The position numbers and the translations under genes were made by a program. DNA of 6,266 nt from Alphaproteobacteria bacterium (GTDB lineage: Bacteria; Pseudomonadota; Alphaproteobacteria; G02398745; G023898745). A model generated the notes under the pieces. That model worked only from the letters and a program-made list of their open reading frames with translations. It was not told where the DNA came from and did not search any database. The stretch covers positions 1 through 6,266 of the forward strand of contig DAHXKW010000170.1 of the NCBI GenBank assembly GCA_027366195.1, read 5' to 3'. How positions within the stretch are numbered: position 1 is the first letter of the stretch; each line of letters opens with the position of its first letter. Below, in pieces: positions 1 to 5,967 of this stretch.

Positions 1-146
1 TGATCGAGCGATTCCCCGCGGTTTTTAGCAGCCTGTATAAAAACCTTTAGGTTATCACACAAAGCATTTTGTCCTATAAAATCTTGAAACCGTTTGGGCC
101 TCAAACTAGAGAGTTCCTCATCTCGCAAATTAGCATCTCGAATCAT
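1..146 (-). CDS. ruvB: Holliday junction branch migration helicase RuvB, N-terminal part (runs off the left edge)
   Basis: RuvB is the hexameric AAA+ ATPase that, with RuvA, drives branch migration of Holliday junctions in the cytoplasm during recombination and repair. Reading the minus strand from the ATG at 146-144 gives 48 complete codons starting MIRDANLRDEELSSLRPKR. The family hallmarks seen are LRPKRFQDFIGQ (residues 15-26) and NLKVFIQAAKNRGESLD (32-48), the segment that normally runs straight into the Walker A loop; the rest lies outside the window. An AAGGA ribosome binding site (complement of 153-157) sits six bases before the ATG and supports this start. The tRNA-Arg gene ends 20 bases upstream on the same strand, and no terminator is visible between them. 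ruvA, usually just 5' of ruvB, is not there. The identification rests on recognising the N-terminal signature. Confidence 0.9.
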   Translation of the reverse strand, partial: MIRDANLRDEELSSLRPKRFQDFIGQNALCDNLKVFIQAAKNRGESLD

Positions 147-152
147 TCAAAA

Positions 153-157
153 TCCTT
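153..157 (-). promoter_or_regulatory. Ribosome binding site of ruvB
   Basis: The minus strand reads AAGGA here, followed by six bases and then the ATG at 146-144. It decides the ruvB start. It lies only ten bases beyond the encoded CCA end of the tRNA, so a transcript cut at the tRNA 3' end would keep this site intact. Confidence 0.7.
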
Positions 158-166
158 GATAATTAA

Positions 167-242
167 TGGCGCATCCAGCACGATTCGAACGTGCGACCTT
201 TGCCTCCGGAGGGCAACGCTCTATCCACTGAGCTACGGATGC
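167..242 (-). tRNA. tRNA-Arg, anticodon CCG (reads CGG)
   Basis: The minus strand folds as a full 76-base cloverleaf with an encoded CCA. The acceptor stem is GCATCCG paired with TGGATGC (one G-T pair). The D arm is GCTC/GAGC with loop AGTGGATA. The anticodon stem is TTGCC/GGCAA with loop CTCCGGA, which puts anticodon CCG at 207-209. The variable loop has five bases. The T arm is GCACG/CGTGC with loop TTCGAAT. The discriminator base is G (170), followed by CCA (169-167). Anticodon CCG decodes the arginine codon CGG, which does occur in the genes of this window, for example in ruvB and tamB. No strong promoter hexamer pair stands out upstream; TATGCT (complement of 255-260) is a possible -10 without a good -35. 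Confidence 0.97.
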
Positions 243-416
243 CTGTGCTATACTAGCATATCCTCAATGGTCATAGACATGTAGATGATGGGCTTTACCT
301 TGCTTTTCAAAAGTATTATCTTTTCGGCAGCTTCTAAAGAAGATCTTTTGTTCTTGTTGTCCGCAACAAACATACGCTAACATGAAAAAAGGAAACAGGA
401 TATTGTACATAATTAC
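243..416. other. Divergent intergenic region between tRNA-Arg/ruvB and tamB
   Basis: These 174 bases must hold the promoters for the leftward tRNA-Arg and the rightward tamB, but I cannot fix either one. TATTAT at 314-319 is a fair -10 for tamB with only a poor -35 (around 292-297). TATGCT (complement of 255-260) is a possible -10 for the tRNA. The region also contains a perfect inverted repeat at 354-369. No open reading frame with a credible start and ribosome binding site is seen. Confidence 0.5.
354..369. repeat. Small perfect inverted repeat upstream of tamB
   Basis: TTGTTG-TCCG-CAACAA is a six-base-pair perfect palindrome with a four-base centre, 47 bases before the tamB start. It is not followed by a T run on the plus strand, so it does not look like a terminator. 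It could be an operator or a small hairpin in the tamB leader; a palindrome this short could also be chance. Confidence 0.4.
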
Positions 417-1277
417 ATGGGACATATAATTCGCCGATTCTTTTATTTCTTAGGCGCCGTACTGCTTATATGTCAAATTCCTTTTGTACAAAAACAGATT
501 GTAAAAATTGCCCTTCCTTCCTCTATGCAACTTGTGGAAATGAAAAGTTATGGCCTCTTTCCTATTTACATGAAAATCTCTAAGCTTCACCTTAAAAAAG
601 AAGGACAAGATTTTTTATTTCTCAAAAAAGGAACTTTAGATCTCCGTCACTTGTTTTTCCATTGGCAAATCGCTTTTAATGCTGAACAACTCACGATAAT
701 GGAGCCCATATTAAAACAACCAGAACAGCAGAAGAAAACACTTTCAGTTGGTCAAGTTATAGAACAAGCTCTTATTCTGAGCACCCTACGCAATCTTCGT
801 GTAAATTCTTTACAATATAAAAGCGCGGATACAGTAAAATTTGATTACAAAGTTGAGTGGGATTTCAGAAAAGGCTGCATAAAACTCAATGCAAAACGTA
901 ATGGCAATATCCCTCTACTCAATAGTTTCACTCTTGATGGCATTGTAAAAGAAAAAGCTATAGAAAACGGTAAAATCAAGGCCTTAATAAATGGAGATTT
1001 CAGTGTTGGTGGCGCATTTTGTATGCATGATGGCGTTGTAAAAACAGACCTTGAACTTAAAAGACAAGAAACAATTATCGCCAAAGTTCAACCAACTTTA
1101 GATGTTCATCACATTGATAAAGGAATTGATATAGCTGATCTCAACATTATCTCTCCACTATTTCAGCTGGCGGGTGGGATGGGACATGTTGCCTTAGCCC
1201 CTGTAGTTGCTCATGTAAAAAATGACCGTTTTTTTTTAGCATCAGCCAAAAAGAAAATCAGTGGACTTTTCAGCTAA
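417..1277 (+). CDS. tamB: TamB-type translocation and assembly protein, N-terminal part (frame broken at a T9 tract)
   Basis: TamB is a long beta-rich protein anchored in the inner membrane that spans the periplasm and works in outer-membrane biogenesis, classically with the Omp85 protein TamA. This part starts with an uncleaved signal anchor (GHIIRRFFYFLGAVLLIC, residues 2-19), then shows the alternating beta-strand pattern of AsmA/TamB proteins. About 273 residues up to NDRFF belong to the protein. The last 13 codons after the T run (LASAKKKISGLFS, then TAA) look out of frame. The start at 417 gives the anchor at the very N terminus; its nearest ribosome site, AGGA at 397-400, is a rather distant 16 bases away. 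A stop at 378-380 excludes a longer N terminus. Shifting by -1 at 1229-1238 joins this frame to the next entry for a predicted protein of about 940 residues. No tamA lies upstream. Confidence 0.8.
   Translation: MGHIIRRFFYFLGAVLLICQIPFVQKQIVKIALPSSMQLVEMKSYGLFPIYMKISKLHLKKEGQDFLFLKKGTLDLRHLFFHWQIAFNAEQLTIMEPILKQPEQQKKTLSVGQVIEQALILSTLRNLRVNSLQYKSADTVKFDYKVEWDFRKGCIKLNAKRNGNIPLLNSFTLDGIVKEKAIENGKIKALINGDFSVGGAFCMHDGVVKTDLELKRQETIIAKVQPTLDVHHIDKGIDIADLNIISPLFQLAGGMGHVALAPVVAHVKNDRFFLASAKKKISGLFS
1229..1238 (+). promoter_or_regulatory. T9 tract with in-phase U UUU UUA slippery heptamer: frameshift point in tamB
   Basis: Nine T (1229-1237) are followed by A. In the upstream frame the codons are CGT TTT TTT TTA, so bases 1232-1238 read T TTT TTA with the phase of a classical X XXY YYZ -1 slippery site, the same heptamer used in HIV-1 gag-pol. 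A -1 slip changes the reading to TTT AGC and enters the open downstream frame (NDRFFFSISQKENQW). One added U, or two lost, during transcription of the tract would do the same. I see no strong downstream stem-loop, only a weak GAAAA/TTTTC pairing around 1253-1271, and no close upstream Shine-Dalgarno-like enhancer. A plain mutation or a homopolymer sequencing error therefore remains possible. Confidence 0.6.
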
Positions 1278-3238
1278 ACGACAAACAAAAACAATATATC
1301 CTTGGAGGAACAAACAGTAATTTTTTTGGAATTTTCCGTAATTTGATCATGAAAGATCTTTCCATTGAAAGTCTTGACTTTAAATATACCAACAAAAAAT
1401 TAATAGTAAATATCGCATCGCTAATATGGCGTGGATATAAACATAGAGATATAAACATCTCTGCACACAAACAAAACAACCAACTCCACCTCAACATTAA
1501 AACTCCTTCTTTAGAAGCGTCAGGTATGTTTGATTTTGAATCCAAAAAACTTTTCCTGAAATCTTGCCACACACAAATTGATCAAGATACTTATACTTTG
1601 ACTAAACCAAGTGAAATATGGCCGTGCGTGAAAAATATCGAGCTAACTAATTTGGCAAAAAATAATGAGGGTCCCCGTATTAAAATAAAAAACGTCCAAA
1701 TCAAACCCTTTCTTAAATGCGATGAATTACTACTGGAAAAAATTCCTCTTAAATATTTCCATGCAGGATTAAATGAGGCCACATTATCAGCTAACTTGTT
1801 CGATTTCAGCGGCGACTTTGTAAGCCACTTACCAGGAAAAATAGAACTAAATGGTCAGCTTAAAACAGAGGAAACTAAACAACGAATTTATTTCAATACT
1901 GTTTTAAAAGATGAAAAAACCATATTTTTAAACAGTCATGGCTTCATTGATGATTTTTATCTATTCGATAATGCACAATTAGATGCGCAACTTGACAGCA
2001 ATATTGATTTAAAATCTTTGGCATTTTTATTTCCCAGACATATGAGTGGCGCAATAACTGGAAATTTACAAGCAAAAGGGCACCTGAACAATTTGAATCT
2101 CACAGGAAAAATCAATGCTTCTGACTTAAGTTATGAAGACCCTCAATCTGGAGTCATTTTACAAAATGGTCGTATGGCTATCAGTTGCCAAGGTAAAACA
2201 ATAGTATTACATGAACTATATACTGACGATCATTCCCCAGAAAAAGGTAGTATAAAAGGAACTGGAACTTTTAATTTGGAGACCAATCAAGGTTTCATCA
2301 AAGCTATCGCTGAAAATTTTCAACCTCTACACTATCACCCTGTATATATGAAACTAACCGGCCCCATAACCTTAAAGTTATCACCTACAATTGATATACA
2401 GGCAAAACTTACAGCACGAAATGTACGGATCAATGTAGACCAGTTCAAAAAACCATATCAAAAATTTATGCTACTTGATACAAACAACCCACGGCAAAAA
2501 AAAACAAAAGAATTTTCTATTATAAAAAATGGTTTGCTTCAAATTACTATTGAAGGCGCTGTTGATTTGTACTCAAAATTGTTGAAGTCTTTCTGGACGG
2601 GACACCTAGATCTAAAATGCCAAGAAGGTAAATGGAAATTTTTAGGAGAACTAATAAGCCAAAAAGGAGAAATGTTATTTTTGGACAAAAAACTCAAAAT
2701 GCGCTCTGGAACCATTAAATTTAATGGAAAAAAAGAACCTAAATTAAATGTGTCATTTTCAACACACATTCTTGATCACACTATTATCGTTACTTTACTC
2801 AATAAAGGACCTAGCTTGCGTACGCATATATCTGCTGAACCTGCACTTCAAACAGAAGATGCATATGCTTATCTGTTATTTGGAACAAAAAAACAATCTC
2901 TTTCTAACTTCCAAACTGCGAAATTATTATTGGCTATCGCATCTGTTAACTCTGGAGAAGGTGGGATTTTACAAAAACTTCCCAATAAGGTTGATGTATA
3001 TCAGCGTCAGCAGAACGATGGGCAGGATGAGGAAATTCTACGCTTTTCTCAAAGTTTTGGAAATACTGAAAACACGAACTTTGCTTTTGAAAAAGGTGTA
3101 CATACTTCAAATATGAGCGCCAAAGTAGAACGCCAAGTTGCGAACCATATCAAAACTTACGTAGGCGTCGTTTCAAATAATGTGCGCCAAGCCAATTTTG
3201 GGGGGGAATTTGGTGTAAGTTATGGCAAAAATTACTAG
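1238..3238 (+). CDS. tamB: TamB-type translocation and assembly protein, C-terminal part with the DUF490 domain
   Basis: This frame is open from the T9 tract to TAG at 3236-3238 (666 codons). Before its first usable start codons (TTG 1343, ATG 1349) it already encodes credible protein (SISQKENQWTFQLNDKQKQY), so it is the continuation of the preceding part and not a separate gene. The only Shine-Dalgarno-like string, GGAGGA at 1304-1309, is 33 bases from TTG 1343, too far to start it. The C-terminal third carries the TamB/DUF490 hallmarks: KGEMLFLDKKLKMRSGTIKF near 2665-2725, then a stretch ending in DAYAYLLFG at about 2858-2884. It ends in a beta-strand with a terminal aromatic (FGVSYGKNY). 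The joined length of about 940 residues is shorter than many TamB proteins. Coding is very AT-rich. It converges with ftsK 24 bases beyond its stop. Confidence 0.85.
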   Translation, partial: SISQKENQWTFQLNDKQKQYILGGTNSNFFGIFRNLIMKDLSIESLDFKYTNKKLIVNIASLIWRGYKHRDINISAHKQNNQLHLNIKTPSLEASGMFDFESKKLFLKSCHTQIDQDTYTLTKPSEIWPCVKNIELTNLAKNNEGPRIKIKNVQIKPFLKCDELLLEKIPLKYFHAGLNEATLSANLFDFSGDFVSHLPGKIELNGQLKTEETKQRIYFNTVLKDEKTIFLNSHGFIDDFYLFDNAQLDAQLDSNIDLKSLAFLFPRHMSGAITGNLQAKGHLNNLNLTGKINASDLSYEDPQSGVILQNGRMAISCQGKTIVLHELYTDDHSPEKGSIKGTGTFNLETNQGFIKAIAENFQPLHYHPVYMKLTGPITLKLSPTIDIQAKLTARNVRINVDQFKKPYQKFMLLDTNNPRQKKTKEFSIIKNGLLQITIEGAVDLYSKLLKSFWTGHLDLKCQEGKWKFLGELISQKGEMLFLDKKLKMRSGTIKFNGKKEPKLNVSFSTHILDHTIIVTLLNKGPSLRTHISAEPALQTEDAYAYLLFGTKKQSLSNFQTAKLLLAIASVNSGEGGILQKLPNKVDVYQRQQNDGQDEEILRFSQSFGNTENTNFAFEKGVHTSNMSAKVERQVANHIKTYVGVVSNNVRQANFGGEFGVSYGKNY

Positions 3239-3262
3239 TTACCATACCATTGTGCTGGTGCT

Positions 3263-5458
3263 TTAACGTGCAATAATTGTTCGTCTTCCCGTATGATCCG
3301 CTGGAGAAACAAACCCCTTAGTTTCCATAAGCTCAACAATTCTAGCGGCTTTATTATAACCAATTCGCAAATGACGCTGAATTAAACTGGTAGAAATTTT
3401 ACCCTGTTGATTCATAATAGCAACCGCTTGCTGAAGCAAAGCCGCGTCATCTCCGTCTTCTCCCATATTATCAAACCCTGAATCTATATCTCCATCTGAA
3501 GACAAATCAATAATAATATCTTGCTCTGGCTTTTCTTGCTTACGTAAATGCTGCACGACTTTTTCCACTTCCTGATCGCTAACGAAAGGCCCATGAACAC
3601 GAGAAATACGACCACCGCTTTTCATATAGAGCATATCTCCCTGCCCTAATAATTGTTCTGCGCCCTGTTCGCCTAAAATAGTCCTACTATCGATTTTTGA
3701 CGTCACATGGAAACTAATACGCGTAGGAAAATTGGCCTTAATCGTACCTGTAATCACATCTACAGAAGGACGTTGCGTTGCCATAATTAAATGAATACCT
3801 GCTGCACGCGCCATTTGCGCCAAACGCTGCACACAAATTTCTATTTCTTTACCGGCCACCATCATTAGGTCAGCCATTTCGTCTACAACGATAACAATAT
3901 AAGGTAGCGTTTCATAAGGCAGTGTTTGGCTTTCATAAATGGGGTGCCCTGATTCTTCATCAAATCCTGTTTGTTGGCGATAAGACAAAATTTCACCTTT
4001 ACTCTGCGCCAAACGAACACGTTCGTTATAACCATTTAAGTTACGAACACCCATCTTAGACATCCGCGCATACCGTTGTTCCATTTCACCAACTGCCCAT
4101 TTAAGTACCTGAACAGCTTTTTTAGGATCTGTCACAACAGGTGTAATCAGGTGTGGGATACCATCATAAACAGACAGCTCTAGCATCTTGGGATCAATCA
4201 TAACCATGCGACACTGCTCAGGTTTTAAACGATAAAGTAAAGATAAAATCATCGCATTCACAGAAACTGATTTTCCAGAACCTGTCGTACCCGCAACAAG
4301 TAAGTGTGGCATGGACGCCAAATCCACCATAATAGGTGTGCCTTGAATATCTTGACCAAGCGCTAGGGTAAGCTGCCCTAGATCTTTAGTAAATGCTATG
4401 TTTTCAATCAACTCTCTTAAGAACACCGTTTCTCTTGATTTGTTGGGTATTTCGATACCCATCATATTCTGTCCTGGAATAATTGCTATACGGGTTGAAA
4501 GCACCCCCATAGATCTAGCGATATCACTTGATAAACCAATGATACGCGCTGATTTAATACCTGGAGCCGGTTCGAATTCATATAACGTCACAACAGGTCC
4601 TGGGTGTACAGCGCCCATAGTGCCTTTGATTCCAAATTCTAATAAAACTTGCTGCAAACGTTTTGCTGTATCTTGTAGTGCAGAATTACTTATCCTGTCC
4701 GCTCGTTTTATAGGCATCGTTAATAAAGAAACAGATGGCAAAATAAAATTTTGCCCGGAAGTATGGTAAACATGCGCAATAGGTTCTGGCATCACCTGTT
4801 CATTACGTTTTGGCATTTTTATGATAGGTGCTGTTGGCCTTAAGTCTTCTTCTGCAGAAAAATCACCCAGTTCATCTTGTTCTTCTTTTCGCCATCGAAC
4901 TGGGATAATAAAATGCAAGACATAAATAATATGGGCAAAAATTCCCCCGGCCACAGAAAGCCAACCTAATAATGAATATCCCATCAATTGCGCTAAAGGA
5001 TGAATAATCAAAAAAGGAATAATACCCTCATAATTGATAGGATAATGGGCGGCTCTGGCTAAAGCACTAAACAGCAACTGTGCTTCGAAAATAAGAATAT
5101 AATAAAGCACGTATTTTTTTGAATCAGTTTCATATGATTCTTGCCTACTTTTAATAAAAGGTAGTTGTTGCCAAAAATAGCGTATCCAAGTCATGACATA
5201 AAAAAGAATAGCAAAAGGAAAACTCCACCCAAATAAGGTAAGGCCCCATTCAAATAAAGAAACGGCTGTACTTTCTATACCAAAATCAGACAAGCCAAAA
5301 CAAGATGGATCTGAAGAACGATGGACGTATAAACTATAAGCGCTAAGATAGAGCAAACCTCCAATAAAAATAAGATATGTCAACCTTTGCGCAAATAATT
5401 TAAAACGTTTTTGCAATGTATCCGGCAACCAATGACGTGACACTAAATACTCATACAA
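3263..5458 (-). CDS. ftsK: DNA translocase FtsK
   Basis: FtsK is the septum-anchored, ATP-driven DNA pump that moves the chromosome termini apart and aids dimer resolution before division. The 731 residues show four to five membrane helices in the first 190 (about 27-44, 66-94, 117-136, 145-187), then a short polar linker to about 240. The alpha/beta motor domain follows, with Walker A GTTGSGKS (390-397), Walker B IVIVVDEMADLM (521-532) and MATQRPSVDVITG (559-571). The gamma winged-helix that reads polar DNA signals is at about 672-731 (STSLIQRHLRIGYNKAARIV). The linker is very short compared with E. coli FtsK, as is common for alphaproteobacterial members. The start is taken as TTG at 5458-5456, preceded by AAGGGG only three bases away; no ATG or GTG lies upstream before an in-frame TGA at 5488-5486. 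GTG at codon 6 is the alternative. It is divergent from the ferredoxin gene. Confidence 0.96.
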   Translation of the reverse strand: MYEYLVSRHWLPDTLQKRFKLFAQRLTYLIFIGGLLYLSAYSLYVHRSSDPSCFGLSDFGIESTAVSLFEWGLTLFGWSFPFAILFYVMTWIRYFWQQLPFIKSRQESYETDSKKYVLYYILIFEAQLLFSALARAAHYPINYEGIIPFLIIHPLAQLMGYSLLGWLSVAGGIFAHIIYVLHFIIPVRWRKEEQDELGDFSAEEDLRPTAPIIKMPKRNEQVMPEPIAHVYHTSGQNFILPSVSLLTMPIKRADRISNSALQDTAKRLQQVLLEFGIKGTMGAVHPGPVVTLYEFEPAPGIKSARIIGLSSDIARSMGVLSTRIAIIPGQNMMGIEIPNKSRETVFLRELIENIAFTKDLGQLTLALGQDIQGTPIMVDLASMPHLLVAGTTGSGKSVSVNAMILSLLYRLKPEQCRMVMIDPKMLELSVYDGIPHLITPVVTDPKKAVQVLKWAVGEMEQRYARMSKMGVRNLNGYNERVRLAQSKGEILSYRQQTGFDEESGHPIYESQTLPYETLPYIVIVVDEMADLMMVAGKEIEICVQRLAQMARAAGIHLIMATQRPSVDVITGTIKANFPTRISFHVTSKIDSRTILGEQGAEQLLGQGDMLYMKSGGRISRVHGPFVSDQEVEKVVQHLRKQEKPEQDIIIDLSSDGDIDSGFDNMGEDGDDAALLQQAVAIMNQQGKISTSLIQRHLRIGYNKAARIVELMETKGFVSPADHTGRRTIIAR

Positions 5459-5461
5459 AAA

Positions 5462-5467
5462 CCCCTT
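5462..5467 (-). promoter_or_regulatory. Ribosome binding site before ftsK, unusually close to the TTG start
   Basis: The minus strand reads AAGGGG, then TTT, then the TTG start codon at 5458-5456, a tight three-base spacing. Seven bases from the same AAGGGG is an out-of-frame ATG (5454-5452) that stops after three codons (ATG AGT ATT TAG). This leaves the exact ftsK start in doubt. Confidence 0.55.
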
Positions 5468-5476
5468 ATGCTTGAA

Positions 5477-5506
5477 AGTATAGTATCACGGACAAAGCAA
5501 ATTCAG
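5477..5506 (-). promoter_or_regulatory. Candidate sigma-70 promoter for ftsK
   Basis: On the minus strand TATACT (complement of 5477-5482) is a good -10, with a weak -35 CTGAAT (complement of 5501-5506) 18 bases away. The predicted start near 5470 leaves a leader of only about a dozen bases, barely including the ribosome site, so this call is tentative. Confidence 0.3.
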
Positions 5507-5516
5507 AATTGTATTC

Positions 5517-5544
5517 GTGACATTGACCCCACTTTGGTCATAAT
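5517..5544 (+). promoter_or_regulatory. Candidate sigma-70 promoter for the ferredoxin gene, with a palindrome in the spacer
   Basis: GTGACA (5517-5522) and CATAAT (5539-5544) each match the consensus hexamers at five of six positions, with a 16-base spacer. Transcription would begin near 5551, giving a leader of about 60 bases. The spacer holds a perfect inverted repeat TGACC-CCACTTT-GGTCA (5524-5540) that overlaps the -10, a position suited to a repressor. Confidence 0.5.
5524..5540. repeat. Inverted repeat TGACC-N7-GGTCA, possible operator
   Basis: Two perfect five-base half sites separated by seven bases lie between the candidate -35 and -10 of the ferredoxin promoter. Their placement would block RNA polymerase if bound. 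I do not recognise the regulator; an iron or Fe-S responsive factor would fit the target gene, but that is inference. Confidence 0.4.
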
Positions 5545-5611
5545 TCTTCTCACTTCACATCAACAAGGAAAGTCGGCTAGAATTAACAAAATAGAATCCT
5601 ATCCATAAAAA

Positions 5612-5938
5612 ATGCCGAAAATTATTTTTGTCACTGCCAATAATAAAGAAATAGAAGTCGATGCCCCCATTGGTCTTTCTGTTCTTGAAATTGCTCACCA
5701 GAACAATATCGACTTAGAAGGTGCCTGTGAAGGATCCCTTGCCTGTGCGACATGTCACGTTATTGTTGATCCTGTTTGGTATAACAAATTAGAAGCGCCT
5801 GTTGAGGCAGAAGAGGACATGCTTGATCTTGCTTTTCATCTTACCGAAACGTCTCGTCTGGGATGCCAAATCATCATGACGGAAAAATTAGATGGCCTTC
5901 GCCTTACCCTTCCCTCGGCCACAAGAAATATGGTTTAA
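5612..5938 (+). CDS. fdx: Adrenodoxin-type [2Fe-2S] ferredoxin
   Basis: This small soluble electron carrier holds one [2Fe-2S] cluster. Relatives in the ISC-associated class supply electrons for Fe-S cluster assembly or serve cytochrome P450-like and other oxidoreductases. The 108 residues form one plant/adrenodoxin-type ferredoxin fold. Cluster ligands are Cys39, Cys45, Cys48 and Cys85 (C-x5-C-x2-C-x36-C), the exact adrenodoxin spacing, within GACEGSLACATCHV (37-50) and SRLGCQI (81-87). The acidic EAEEDMLDLAF (65-75) matches the partner-docking helix of the family. The end LPSATRNM is typical of alphaproteobacterial members. TAA at 5606-5608 in frame fixes the N terminus at the ATG. No Shine-Dalgarno lies close to it; AAGGAAAG at 5565-5572 is about 40 bases away. 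No isc genes are in the window, so the precise redox partner is unknown. It likely forms an operon with the next gene. Confidence 0.95.
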   Translation: MPKIIFVTANNKEIEVDAPIGLSVLEIAHQNNIDLEGACEGSLACATCHVIVDPVWYNKLEAPVEAEEDMLDLAFHLTETSRLGCQIIMTEKLDGLRLTLPSATRNMV

Positions 5939-5967
5939 TACTACAAAATTATTTGGATCATTTTCTT

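Noticed and set aside
69..284. A 71-codon plus-strand open frame across the tRNA
   Set aside because: It is antisense to tRNA-Arg and to the ruvB start. Peptides such as STIRTCDLCLRRA are typical false translations of the tRNA complement.
331..342. CTTCT-AA-AGAAG palindrome in the tamB upstream region
   Set aside because: Short, AT-rich and not placed relative to a clear promoter; expected by chance in this sequence.
382..429. A 15-codon frame (ATG AAA AAA GGA) overlapping the tamB start, a possible leader peptide
   Set aside because: It has no ribosome binding site, and its sequence is explained by the A/G-rich tamB leader. Too short to support without expression or conservation data.
2748..3116. 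A 122-codon plus-strand frame inside tamB
   Set aside because: Out-of-frame shadow of the conserved DUF490 region; no ribosome site and no recognisable domain.
3200..3206. G7 run near the tamB end as another frameshift site
   Set aside because: The frame is intact through it (FGGEFGVSYG) to a plausible C terminus.
1343..3238. The second tamB part as an independent gene starting at TTG 1343 or ATG 1349
   Set aside because: No ribosome site is suitably placed, and the same frame encodes protein-like sequence for 35 codons upstream, back to the T9 tract. Continuation of the first part fits better.
3239..3262. Possible bidirectional terminator between tamB and ftsK
   Set aside because: Only a four-base ACCA/TGGT stem (3246-3259) is seen with no flanking T run; not enough to call.
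4398..4769. A 123-codon plus-strand frame inside ftsK
   Set aside because: Lies wholly antisense to the well-conserved ftsK motor region; shadow frame.
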